DNA of 14,477 nt from Hemicentrotus pulcherrimus (taxonomy: Eukaryota > Echinodermata > Echinoidea > Camarodonta > Strongylocentrotidae), in the NCBI GenBank assembly GCA_003118195.1, contig BEXV01001096.1, forward strand, positions 258,144-272,620. The letters are read 5' to 3'. The position numbers and the translations under genes are program-made. Under the pieces are notes generated by a model, which was not told the origin of the DNA, did no database searches, and saw only the letters and a list, made by a program, of their open reading frames with translations. Each line of letters starts with the position of its first letter. Position 1 is the stretch's first letter. Of this stretch, positions 1 to 8,655 are shown piece after piece.

Positions 1-206
1 GGAGAGAGTTCCATAGGTCAGGACCACGGTGTCTTATGGATCTACGGGCAATAAGTAATTTTGGGTTTACTAGATGAAAATTTGGGGAATTACGGGTAGG
101 GTAAGAGTAAATGGCTTTATTCATAGTGTAAAAGTTCTGAAATGAAGGAGGGATCATACTATTGAAATACTTGAACATGATCAGTAAACTTTGTAGCGAA
201 TTTATA

Positions 207-1345
207 TCAAATACTGTCAGGGTTTCCACTTTGTAAAATATTGGACTTTTGTGAGACAAAATGTGAACCAGTACATATACGAAGGGCTTTCTTTTGCAAT
301 AAATAAATGTAGTTTTTTTGTGTGTTGGCGCTGGTGGCCCATACTAAATTGTCATATGTAATATACGGTAAAATCAATGAATTATAAAGCATAACAAGCG
401 TATAACACGGGATAAATTTCTTCATTTTATATAATAAACCAACATTCCTAGAAATATAAGTAGTGATATGACGTATATGTTCATTCCAATTTAGATTTTC
501 ATCGATAATGAAACCCCAAATTTGTGTTGTTCTCTTTCTTTTGAGAGGGACATTATCTATAATTATGTTGTAAGGAAAGTTAATAACATGAGAATTTGCG
601 TCCCTAAAAAACATGATTTAAAAAAAAATGTATAAAGAGATAACCTATTACATTGAAACCATAGAGATAATTAAGGTAACTCATTATTAAGAGTATTTAC
701 TAAAGTGTTTAAACTATCATTTGAACAGCAGATGTTAGTGTCAACAGCAAACAGGAAAATAATAATAAAGGTGGTTTATTGGTTAAATCATTTATAGGCC
801 TATATAATAGAAAAAGCAAAGGACTTAAATTGATCCTTGAGGAACTCCACATTTGGTAAGCAGGAAACTAGACAAAACATCATTATATATTACATATTGT
901 TTTCTGTTAGATAAATAGCTCTCAAACCATGACAGTGCAATTCCACGAATTCAATAACAGTAATTAAGAATAATTCAGTAAAATGTTGTGGTCCGGTGTA
1001 TCAAAGGCTTTTAAATACTCCTATTACAATCTTTAATAGCCATAGCATTCGTTATTTTATCATACAATTGTACTCAGTTGTAGTCAAGCTTGGTCAGTTG
1101 AATCCTTTTCTAATTATTGATTTAGATTTAGGAAATGAAAAGTATCTAAAAACGTATAAAGCCTATTGTAAAGAATTTTTTCAAAGACTCTAGATATGCT
1201 GGGAAGAATAGATATAGGCCTGTAGTTACTCATTTCGTGAGGATTGGCTTTCTTGAAAACAGGATTTACCTTAGTAATTTTCAAGGACTCGGGACATTTC
1301 CCGGTTTTAATTGATATATTAAAACGTGAGTTAAAGGATAAGCGA
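207..1345 (-). pseudogene. LINE reverse transcriptase domain, broken
   Basis: On the - strand the RT landmarks appear in order: KTGKCPESLKITKVNPVFKK and NYRPISILPS (1210-1227), GVPQGS (831-848), the palm box at 740-751, then a 135-codon open frame (614-207) with the thumb wording GFIIDENLNWNEHI and KKALRICTGSHF. The palm box reads FAVD where active RTs have FADD or YADD, so the first catalytic aspartate is lost. A TAA directly follows GVPQGSI, and the frame shifts near 210-260. Together these show an inactive RT. The same defects recur in the second copy at 11528-13101. Confidence 0.85.
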
Positions 1346-1600
1346 TAACGTGTATCACTTTTTAATTATGAAAGCAGTAATTCTATCGTGACCCTGTGAT
1401 TTACTTAATTTTAGATTTTTTGTTATTTCGGTTATTTCATTAGGATCAGTAGGATTGAAGAAAAGTGATGAATTTGAAGGTTCAGGAAGAAATGTAGGAA
1501 AATTTTCGTTCGTGTTTTAAGTCTATTTGCTAAATTAGATACTATGTTTACAAAATAGGAAGAAAAGATATCGGCTATATCTTCAGACTTTATAACTGTA

Positions 1601-1801
1601 TCATGTATTGTAAAATATCATTGGGCAAGTTTTCAGTTTTTTTCCAATCAAATTATTGATATTCCCCCAAGTAGATTTCATATTTGATTTCACTCTATTG
1701 AGTTTGTCGGAATAGTAGATTATACTAGAATTACGAATGATGTTAGTTAATTTATTTTGGTATGTTTTATATTTGTTTTTGTTATGAATAGTTGAGTTCA
1801 T
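1601..1801 (-). pseudogene. LINE linker between endonuclease and RT (fragment)
   Basis: A 66-codon open stretch reads YKTYQNKLTNIIRNS and then STWGNINNLIGKK. This is the usual lysine- and asparagine-rich linker (YKKYRN.LT..IR…W..IN.L.G) found between the endonuclease and RT of CR1/Jockey-type ORF2 proteins. It lies in the correct order between the endonuclease (2143-2763) and RT (207-1345) remnants. It has no independent function. Confidence 0.7.
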
Positions 1802-2142
1802 TAGCTAAACCTTGTACAGTTTATTCCTTGTGTGTATCGATTGTAGAATTGCTTAAGTTATCCATGGCATTTTACAACGCTTATTTTTCTTGTTCGCAGA
1901 CACTAGAGAAAAATGTTATAATAATAAATCTGCAATTTCGTAATAAAAAGTTCGTATGCTATATCTGCAGGTGATTCATTAAAGACGTCCGAACCATTTT
2001 TCTGTTGCTAGATCACTTTTTAACGATTCAATATTTGTGGGTGTTTCGTTTCTGTACATGTTTGATGTAGCTGACTTTTTCATTATAATTTCATTATTAC
2101 ATATTTTTAAAATTGGCAAATGATAAGATATATCAGAATATA

Positions 2143-2763
2143 TCAATCCACTGGTAATGTTTTAATCAAAGATATTAGAAAAAAAATATTGTCTATAAGG
2201 GTTGAGGATTGACCCTCGATTCTGGTTGGTTTATCTACATGAGAATAACAACTATTAGAATAAGTAATAGGAAGAAGTGTATCATGGTAGCTACCATGAG
2301 ATACATGTAAAAGGTCAATATTTAAGTCGCCCATTAAATATAAGTGTTTTCCTTCCCCTGTATGAGTGCCGAGGCATTTAACAAGATCTCCACAAAATAA
2401 ATTTGTATAACTATAAGGGGGTTCTATAGATTGATTCGACAATTATATATTTTTTGTTTGGATAAATGGTTTATAGATATAATGATTCACTTTATTTTAA
2501 CGATATTTTTTTTCGGATTTTAGATTGTAAATGTTCATTGACATAAAATGCGACACCCCTCCTCTTATTCCCTCACGATGTAGTCTGATCAATGTATAAT
2601 TCTACAAGTTAAATAAATTAGGCGAAGTGTTATGAAGCCAAACTTCAGTGACACCAACAATGGGAAAGGGAAAATTATTAAGAGTGTGCAGCAATGTTTG
2701 CAGAGAATCGAAAATTGTGCTTAAACTTCTAGCATTTACGNTGTGTACGCGCCTGGTCTTCAT
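2143..2763 (-). pseudogene. LINE apurinic-like endonuclease domain, broken
   Basis: The first part (2763-2602) starts MKTRRVH, continues with VNARSL and reaches TEVWLHNTS before a TAG stop at 2604-2602. Homology continues past the stop with NYTLIRLHREGIRGG. After a frame change, 2442-2143 gives YLMGDLNIDLL and then KPTRIEGQSSTLIDNIF. These match the GDFN and late S/T-x-x-D motifs of LINE endonucleases. In an intact element this domain nicks the target DNA to prime reverse transcription. Here at least one stop and one or more frameshifts rule out function. Confidence 0.8.
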
Positions 2764-2821
2764 AGACTTGGATCTGTGAATAACGTGATTAACTACGTTT
2801 TGGTATTATGAACGTACTTAC

Positions 2822-3038
2822 ATGCCATGAAGAAGAGAGTGAGTTCCAAAGACAGGATTAACCCGATGGTTCCGTAGTTCGTATCCAGCTTGTGAATAAG
2901 AGCTGGTATCAGTAGTCCAAACGCCTTAAGGAGTCCCGTCGTGAGAAAGTCCAAACTGAACTTGGACACCAGGACAACATATCGCCACTTGTCCGTTGAC
3001 TCCCGGCGATGGTCTGGGTTTTCTCTTTTTGATGCCAT
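2822..3038 (-). CDS. Monocarboxylate-transporter-like (SLC16/MFS) protein, first coding exon
   Basis: The ATG at 3038-3036 opens 72 codons plus one base before a strong donor (gtaagtacg, from 2821 downwards, phase 1). The protein begins MASKRENPDHRREST, a short polar cytoplasmic tail. It continues into a hydrophobic segment WRYVVLVSKFSLDFLTTGLL, then LKAFGLLI, a loop DTNYGTIGLI, and the start of a second membrane helix. The LKAFG and T.GLI.SLE pattern after an aromatic-rich start is typical of the first two helices of SLC16-type H+/monocarboxylate carriers, especially invertebrate MCT12-14-like proteins. The usual GGWGW box is reduced to DKWRYVV, so substrate cannot be inferred. Remaining exons should lie to the left, beyond the LINE and the window. 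It is transcribed away from ADA. An unrelated MFS protein is the main alternative. Confidence 0.6.
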
Positions 3039-3540
3039 TGCGGGTTTTTAAGTGCCCTATTTTGGTATACCGTATAATATACCTGATTGCGTTGCGTTTT
3101 GCATGTTACAGTGTTCTTTTTAATTAAGTACAGGCCACCATTATAGAATGATCTTCCTTTATATTGTTGTAGGTGCAGTGTAGATGTATGTAGGTGCATT
3201 CAATATCTGATGAAGGATTTGGCTGGTCTAATAACACGTGAATATAAACTGCGAACGAATAAAAATCGAGAAGACAAAGTCCGTACTAATAACGGAGCTG
3301 GCGGCGTCTCATTGTACCTTCTATTTGAAGTCTTACGTAAACAACTCAATCATTACTGTGCGAGTTCCAGTCGGTTCTTTTCAATTCAATCATTCAACCC
3401 TCACGTACAGCCCGATGAGAAAAACAAAAATAATGAACGAAACGCACGTTGATTACCGCACAATAGGTTTACACACACATTTATTATACGACTCACGAAA
3501 AATTAAAGGAGCACGTAGGCGTACTGCAAAGCGCTAAATC
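3039..3540. other. Non-coding stretch upstream of the transporter exon
   Basis: This should contain the 5' untranslated region and promoter of the - strand transporter gene. Open frames of 80 to 99 codons on the + strand (3210-3452 and 3238-3537) overlap each other, lack splice context and resemble no family I know. I found no TATA box, tRNA or repeat that I would defend. Confidence 0.4.
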
Positions 3541-3862
3541 AAGGATTGGTGGCTCTCATAGGATAACGACATACCGTAGCCATGCCGTAGAGCGTTTCAA
3601 CGGTAACATTGCGTTTTATATACTCCAAGGGTGAAGCGGTAGCATCAGTCTGGCCGTATGGTCCCCCTTCGGCCGCCGTGCGGGCACCTTGCGGCTTCCT
3701 TGTGTATGCCTTAGTATTTATCAAAAAGCTACGGGGGAATGAGCACATTTTTTTTTTTACCATCGAAAATTTGTACCCTAGAGCGCCTAAAAGGTAAAAT
3801 TAACGCGTTTTTTTCCCAAGGGGGGCCAGGCCCCCGGCCCCCACCCTGGATCCGCCACTTTG
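3541..3862 (-). repeat. GC-rich dispersed repeat, end reading AGTGGCGGATCCAGG on the - strand
   Basis: On the - strand, from 3861, the sequence reads AGTGGCGGATCCAGGGTGGG and then a C/G-rich palindromic block (3818-3848). This resembles the AGTGGCGGATCC-type ends of DNA transposons common in marine invertebrate genomes. The segment back to about 3541 is much more GC-rich than its surroundings and is taken as the body of the same repeat. The inner boundary is uncertain. Overlapping GC-rich open frames on both strands here (3539-3763 and 3609-3797) are not treated as genes. Confidence 0.4.
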
Positions 3863-3892
3863 ATGGTTGTTTTGTTGAGGGCAATTATGATA

Positions 3893-4035
3893 ATAGGGAC
3901 TTTTAGATTGAGTGGATGAGAACAGCGTGAACGTCCACTGATCATGCGTATCGTCGTAGTCAACTGCCCCTTGTACGGATAGAAATCTTTTAGATTTCAC
4001 CCGACGCTGTACGTCGACAGGAAGAAAGCGTGATG
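3893..4035 (+). repeat. Dispersed repeat A (MITE-like), copy 1
   Basis: The block 3907-3997 matches, in inverted orientation, 7393-7483. Shared words include attgagtgg, ctgatcatgcgt, tcaactgccc and agaaatcttttaga. Its edges (atagggacttttagatt at 3893, gtacgtcgacag near 4010) also match a shortened copy at 7047-7076 in the same orientation. No protein family is recognised, and the reading frame is shifted between copies, so it is treated as a non-coding repeat. Confidence 0.7.
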
Positions 4036-4335
4036 CTAAGTCATGAACGGCGCGCAAAGGAGATTCCGCGCTATCCCAAATGCAAAAAAGGTCACCAGCC
4101 TGCTGGAGTGTGNTTTTGGGGGGGGTGGGGGGGAATATTTTATTAGCTTCAAAGGCAGTCGATCAGGATTCATCTATTTCTGCTTCGCTTCTTTCCTCTT
4201 TCACTTTACGTCGTACGTGGTGAGCTTTTTGGGCTTTCGATGTTTATATTAATTATGATGGGATTGAGAGCTATAATATTAGAAAGCAGACTCTCTGTGC
4301 ACGAATGAAAGGTGGTTTAGTTTTGTTTTAAGGGT

Positions 4336-4375
4336 CAGTGGCGTAGCGCAGGGGCTGGGGGTGGACGTGCACCAT
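4336..4375 (+). repeat. Possible transposon terminus (CAGTGGCGTAGC…)
   Basis: The sequence CAGTGGCGTAGCGCAGGGGC followed by a G-rich run and gtgcacc resembles ends of widespread animal DNA transposons. The other end was not found. The short G-tract at 4117-4133, next to the n at 4113, is separate. Confidence 0.3.
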
Positions 4376-4429
4376 TTTATAAAATATTTGTCTCAAAAAA
4401 TGAAAGATTTAGAAGAAAATATAGTGGAA

Positions 4430-4628
4430 GTACAAAGATGAATCAATAAATGATAGTAATAATAATAATGACAATAAGAATAATAATGATAATAATAAGT
4501 ATAATATCAATAAAATTAAAATAATAATGATAATAATAATATTTAAACTAATTACAATAACGGTTACCATAATGATAATCATAATAATAACAATAATGAT
4601 AGTAATAAGAATAATAAAAATAAGAATG
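4430..4628 (+). repeat. Imperfect (AAT)n microsatellite
   Basis: About 200 bases are dominated by aat and ataat units with interruptions (gat, caa, gaa). It is simple sequence without coding potential. Confidence 0.85.
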
Positions 4629-4916
4629 TTAATTATATGGCTTGTTTACCGTTTTTAAATCTCTGTTCATTACGGCTCTGATCTACAAATAATAGCCTAT
4701 AAATCCTGCTCGTAAAGGGAAATAATACGTAACACAATATTGGAACCAATCCCTCCTCCTCCCCTCCCCTCTCTCGGCCAGACCCATGCCACGCCAATAT
4801 CACCCGTTCATAACACAAAATACAGGGCAATGTGCATGTTCAAGTACGATTTGAAACATCCGTAGTTTGAATACATCACGGCTCAAAGAGCAAGGGCGAA
4901 AACGAATGCAGATGTT

Positions 4917-4995
4917 TAGAGAGGGAGAGGAAAAGAGAGAGAGGGGGAGAGGAGGAGAGAGAGAGGGAGAGAGAAGGGAGGGGAGAGAGGGCGAG
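4917..4995 (+). repeat. (GA)n / GAGAGG purine-rich tract
   Basis: A nearly uninterrupted purine run of gagag and gggag units. Open frames through it are low-complexity artefacts. Confidence 0.85.
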
Positions 4996-5757
4996 ACAAA
5001 CAGAAAGATTAAGATTGTGAGGGGAAGGTAAGGTAAAAAGAAAATGGGGCACCTCCTCTCCTTTACATGCTCACTGACTTTACTACTTTATTCGTTCACA
5101 TTTCATTTACCATGTAAGGAACAGTGCGCCCCCAAAGCCCATGACTGAAGTGCCACCTGAATAGCTGCACAAGAGCTGCGCCAATGTGTTACTTTGAGAT
5201 ATGAAGAGTTTGGACCTCTTCACACCATATTCGATAAACGGTAAAACGAAACGATCGACAGCACCACAAACGACAACAAAAATTGTTTACACCATACTCA
5301 ACGTGTACGTGTGACATCGTCTTTTATGATGAGGATGTCGTGATGGTAACCATTAATTGAAATCGGTCATTTGAGTAAAACAAATGTACTTTTATGGCTT
5401 GATTGCATGAATGCTCCCCTTTGCATACATGGCTAGATTCAATGGCAAATAGATCAGTGAATAACCTGAAATGTTCAGAAATGCATACAAGCTTCCTGAT
5501 CAAGAAAAAAGGAAGTAATAAGACGAGCTTGTTATTTCCGTGGGGAGTTGGTTGTCATGTGACATCGGGATCATGTGACCATGCTAACAGAAAGTTTGAT
5601 TCGATTCTTCCTCTACCATCCCGTCGGTTTAGCTGGATAGGCTGTCAGTCTCGTAGGATGTAGCCATTGATTTAATATTGATTGATAGGCTGGTCATACA
5701 AAGAAATAATTATGGAATTTTTAATTGAAAAACATCAACAATTTCCTTTAATTGCAG
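4996..5757. other. Non-coding sequence immediately upstream of ADA exon 2
   Basis: This stretch ends with the acceptor tttaattgcag and is the 3' part of ADA intron 1. I looked for a short exon ending in Lys at phase 0 before a GT donor, as ADA exon 1 requires, and found none convincing. The open frame 5403-5663 resembles no family. Confidence 0.5.
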
Positions 5758-5819
5758 GTAGAGATTCACCTCCATCTGGATGGAGCGATTCGACCATCCA
5801 CTATCTGGGAGATTGCAAA
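5758..5819 (+). CDS. ADA: Adenosine deaminase, exon 2 equivalent (zinc-binding HxH)
   Basis: The exon lies between acceptor tttaattgcag and donor gtaagtatcg. It encodes VEIHLHLDGAIRPSTIWEIA plus two bases of a Lys codon. The HLHLDG motif carries the two N-terminal zinc histidines (human His15 and His17) and Asp19, which contacts the ribose. It starts in phase 0, so the missing exon 1 should end in a full codon, as human exon 1 does after Lys11. The length of 62 nt is what I recall for human exon 2. Zinc binding by the same loop is universal in the family, so the identification is secure. Confidence 0.95.
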
Positions 5820-5888
5820 GTAAGTATCGCTCATGCACAGAACCCTTGCTACGAGATTTATATTAATACGAGACTGTGACCGTATACA

Positions 5889-5902
5889 CCGAGAGGATAG
5901 TC
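5889..5902 (+). repeat. Target-site duplication, left copy
   Basis: ccgagaggatagtc is repeated exactly at 6804-6817. The two copies bracket the L1-like insertion 5903-6803. Confidence 0.9.
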
Positions 5903-6803
5903 TTTTTTTCTCTCTTTTCCTCATACGAGGCACTTTATTACTTTATATCATTTTAACAACATTGCATATAGAGTTTCATTGCAATATATATTTACAATCA
6001 ACAAACTGATATAGTAAAATAGGGGAAACATAAGGAAAGTGGAAGGGAAAGATCAAGGCATGAATATAAATGCGTTAAAGGTTCAACTAAGAAAGATTCA
6101 TCTTGATTTTACTTATTAGTTGTTCTTGGTTTCTGTATTGCCAACTGACATAAAACATAAAATCGCTTTTGAAAGTCATCCAAATTGAATGACTATTGAA
6201 GGACTTACTTCTATGATGATTAAGTATATACACCTTATAAATTGCATATTGTGCGTAAACAATTAGTACATTCATGAGCAGAAACTCCGGGTCTTCAATG
6301 TTGAAACCAATTAATATAATTTTTTCTCCTAACTCAATATCTTTTTGGAACAAGTTCGTTACCAGATGATGAATTTTTTGCCAAAAGACTGCGACTTGGC
6401 GACATCTTAACAAAATGTGTATAAACGATTCTGATTCATTACAATACGTACAAAGCATATCGGATGTAATTTTCCACTTGTAAAGATTATCTTTGAAGGG
6501 TAAAACTTTATGAAGCAGTTTGAAATTAAATTGTCTTACTCTGTTGTCTTTGATCTTTTTTAATTTAAAATCTAAAACATGCCTCCACTCAAAATTGATT
6601 GGTAGTTGCAGTATTTCCTGCCAAAACAATGACACTGGAGGATTTTCTTTTTTGAACTCATTCAAAAGAATATAAAAGTGTTTTGCTTTCATGAGACTTA
6701 ATTTAATCAAATCGCAGTTCGATATCTCAAACATTCCTTCAGAATCTTCTGTTGGAATTGGAATAAAATTGGTATTTCTTAGTTGTTCTACCCATACTTT
6801 TAT
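5903..6803 (-). mobile_element. 5'-truncated L1/Tx1-like LINE insertion with target-site duplications
   Basis: The 901-bp insertion sits in ADA intron 5820-7937, antisense to ADA, and is flanked by a perfect 14-bp duplication. Read on the - strand it begins inside ORF2, runs through the ORF2 stop at 6087, and has a 3' untranslated region ending in a purine-rich tail (gagagaaaaaaa) directly against the left duplication. 5' truncation, a terminal A-rich tail and a 14-bp duplication are the marks of target-primed reverse transcription. Confidence 0.92.
6087..6803 (-). pseudogene. LINE ORF2 C-terminal fragment with zinc-knuckle (zf-RVT type)
   Basis: The frame is open from the truncation point to the stop, 238 codons, entering as KVWVEQLRNTNF. 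It contains RQFNFKLLHKVLP, KDNLYKWKI and a Cys/His cluster CTYCNESESFIHILLRC (C-x2-C-x7-H-x4-C). It then has a hydrophobic region and a basic C-terminus. This is the tail of L1/Tx1-type ORF2 proteins that follows the reverse transcriptase. The endonuclease and RT are absent because of the truncation, so it has no transposition activity. The absence of stops suggests a recent insertion. It could only be expressed by an antisense transcript of the ADA intron. Confidence 0.88.
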
Positions 6804-6817
6804 CCGAGAGGATAGTC
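6804..6817 (+). repeat. Target-site duplication, right copy
   Basis: Identical to 5889-5902 (ccgagaggatagtc). It marks the 5' end of the antisense L1-like insertion. Confidence 0.9.
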
Positions 6818-7046
6818 AGGATAACGTAAAAGTGACATTACGCTCATAAGTACCCGTTACGCACGAGTCGATATTTGCCCGACACAGCACTGCATCAGCG
6901 CCTTGAGGTAGTCTTTGACGCGCTATTTGAGGGTGAAATCGTTACTAAACTGCGGGCAAAATTAACAAGTTCAAACGTTACATTGAATTACTATGGGCTA
7001 TTCGCTTTCACAGCTTCGATGAGCGCATGTTGTAGCGTAATAAAAA
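6818..7046. other. Intronic sequence, nothing recognised
   Basis: Part of ADA intron 5820-7937. A 61-codon open frame on the + strand (6875-7060) has no recognisable similarity or splice context. Confidence 0.4.
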
Positions 7047-7076
7047 ATAGGGACTTTTAGATTTGCACGTCGACAG
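7047..7076 (+). repeat. Repeat A, internally deleted copy
   Basis: atagggacttttagatt is identical to 3893-3909 and is followed almost at once by gcacgtcgacag, matching the far edge of the 3.9-kb copy (gtacgtcgacag). The cttttagatt word occurs twice in the full copy (3900-3909 and 3987-3996). Deletion between those direct repeats would produce this short form. Confidence 0.55.
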
Positions 7077-7180
7077 CTGTGACTGAAGGCACTGCGCATG
7101 CGTCACGTTGTCTCGGTCGGCGATTGAGAATGCGTCAACCTTGATTTTCCTAAGTAGGTTCTAGTATGCCGCGTGCGCAA

Positions 7181-7335
7181 AAAATATACAGTTCCTCAGG
7201 TAGACAAAGGAACATCCCTTCCCTGCTATTATGTAAAAATGTGTAGGACAGGTTTGCATAATAGCAGTGAAGGGGATGTTCGTTTGTCTACCAAAGCAGT
7301 ATTGTTGAGGGTAGAAAGAGGAACTGTATATTTTG
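7181..7335. repeat. Foldback element (long imperfect inverted repeat)
   Basis: The left arm aaaatatacagttcctc (7181-7197) pairs with gaggaactgtatatttt (7319-7335). The inner arm 7199-7233 pairs with 7257-7292 (about 33 of 36 positions, one gap) around a 23-nt loop. The right side carries an extra ~26 nt (7293-7318) with no partner. It has the form of a MITE or foldback transposon and would form a stable hairpin in intronic RNA. Confidence 0.85.
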
Positions 7336-7392
7336 TCCTCTTTTGTCGTCCGTCATTTTTATAGTGTTACTTCCTGCATGCATATATATCGT

Positions 7393-7483
7393 CTAAAAGA
7401 TTTCTAATTGTAGTCAACATGGGCAGTTGAGTACGTTGACACGCATGATCAGTCGGCGTTCGTCGTGTTCTCGTCCACTCAAT
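7393..7483 (-). repeat. Repeat A, inverted diverged copy
   Basis: The reverse complement aligns end to end with 3907-3997 with many substitutions and a few short indels. A second inverted pair follows (cttcgtgtgcaacgg near 7491 and ccattgcacacgacgag near 7540), so the element probably extends to about 7560. Confidence 0.7.
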
Positions 7484-7937
7484 CTAACGCTTCGTGTGCA
7501 ACGGGCATCGAAGCGTCATGACGTCAATAACCATTATTCCCATTGCACACGACGAGGTGTCATTTCGATCGCGTTAATAAAGCCTGTGGAGGTGCTCAGT
7601 GCATGTACTAGTTATCCCATGCTATACCTGCACTTTTCATTATGTATTTGCATTGACGTGTGATTTCACTCTCACATGGCGCGCGTCGAAAACCGCGCAA
7701 TCCTGCCTCAGCAAAAAGACGTCTCGCGTGCAATGGGTAAAAGTACCAAATTATACAAGGATTCTGATTTGTGGGTAACAAAATACACACGCAAACATAA
7801 ATATTCAAAGAATAAGGTTTGAAAACAAAAATTTCGTTTAATATTTTTAATTTTAATTTTCAGTTCATATTTGATATCAATTTGCCACCTCATCCGAGGC
7901 ACCATTGTGAATTGTTTTCTCATTTCCATGGTTACAG

Positions 7938-8060
7938 AAAGCATGATATTAGTGTTGGGTGCTCATCTTTGGCGCAGCTTGAAAGAGAGCTGGTGGAATG
8001 GAAATCAGGAGATCTGAGCACATTCTTATCTCAGTTTGAAAGATTTATGCCGGTTTTCAT
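7938..8060 (+). CDS. ADA: Adenosine deaminase, exon 3 equivalent
   Basis: Acceptor gttacag precedes it and donor gtaagtaaat follows. The open frame runs further upstream, but only a start at 7938 completes the split Lys codon and keeps the alignment ungapped. Codons read KKHDISVGCSSLAQ, then LERELVEWKSGDLS, then TFLSQFERFMPVF, ending with two bases of Ile. The FL..F…MP segment matches human LPDFLAKFDYYMP, which carries hydrophobic pocket residues Leu58, Phe61, Leu62 and Phe65, all kept here. The N-terminal half is poorly conserved, as is usual for this surface helix. Length is 123 nt, the size I recall for human exon 3. Confidence 0.92.
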
Positions 8061-8655
8061 GTAAGTAAATAAGCCTATGTGGGACCTGGGTGGGCATGTT
8101 GTAGTGGAAGACATTGTCTACTGTTAGATACATTTTCCTCTGGCGAAACTGAAACTTATATTTTCATAATTTCAATTTCCCTTTTGAATTCAACGTTATT
8201 CAGCAAACGCCAAATGAAACAGAGAAAATATTTTTTGGATGCTAGGTCAACGATGCAAACATTATTTTTATCGAATCGTTGACGCATGCGCTAGTGTACT
8301 TCATTGAATTGGCAATAGTGCAATTCAAATAACTCATCGAGTTGGGCATTTGGCGATATGCAACCGTAAACACTATCGAAAAGTCTTTCAAAGCATCAAC
8401 ATAACAATCTTGTGTGTCACAAATTGAAATATGCGAACATTGCAATTCCATGTTACATAACCCGAACACGATTCTAACAGCTGATACCACAGTGTCTTAA
8501 AATTATCCCTAAGTTAATTTCTTGAGAGTCTTCTTGATCACGTTATTTTGATTCGTCAGTATATTTACCATACACTAAATAGAAGCTTGTATAAAACCAT
8601 CTGCATTTTTGAAGCAAATAAGGATTCTTCAAACATTGTGATGTTCTTTTTCCAG
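8061..8655. other. ADA intron (595 nt), no element recognised
   Basis: It runs from gtaagtaaat to the acceptor tttttccag. Short hairpins such as gtcaacgat…atcgttgac (8248-8283) occur, but no transposon or coding segment. Open frames on both strands (8079-8282, 8242-8490) are chance. Confidence 0.6.

Larger units (their letters stand above)
1..2765 (-). mobile_element. Decayed CR1/Jockey-like non-LTR retrotransposon (LINE), copy 1
   Basis: Read on the - strand from about 2765 towards 1, the six-frame translations give the domains of a LINE ORF2 in the right order. First is an endonuclease start (NARSL near 2735, then TEVWL near 2640), then the endonuclease core (GDLNIDLL; TLIDNIF), a linker, reverse transcriptase fingers and palm, and the RT thumb. 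Stops and frameshifts break it throughout, so it is dead. The 3' end is cut off by the window start. The single n at 2741 sits inside a reading frame that continues through it, so it is probably one uncertain base. Clade assignment (CR1/Jockey/L2 group rather than L1) rests on the endonuclease and RT wording and is approximate. Confidence 0.85.

Noticed and set aside
996..1193. 65-codon + strand open frame, also present at 12524-12721
   Set aside because: It is antisense to the LINE RT. Its repetition only reflects the two LINE copies.
3612..3624. TATA-like sequence (tatataaaa on the - strand) as a promoter for the transporter
   Set aside because: It lies inside a dispersed repeat about 580 bp from the start codon, and nothing else supports a promoter.
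3609..3797. Open frame ending RAPKR next to gtaaaa, considered as ADA exon 1
   Set aside because: The donor would give phase 2, while exon 2 at 5758 needs phase 0. The region is a GC-rich repeat.
4043..4090. Possible ADA exon 1 (short open frame beginning MNGAQRRF and ending AKK before gtcacc)
   Set aside because: The phase and final Lys fit, but gtcacc is a poor donor, the sequence overlaps the end of a dispersed repeat, and the peptide resembles no ADA N-terminus.
7427..7663. 78-codon + strand open frame near repeat A
   Set aside because: No family resemblance. It lies within repeat sequence in an ADA intron.
7819..7937. ADA exon 3 starting further upstream (acceptors at 7863 or 7898)
   Set aside because: The 7863 site gives the wrong phase. 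The 7898 site would add 13 residues that break an ungapped alignment obtained with 7938.
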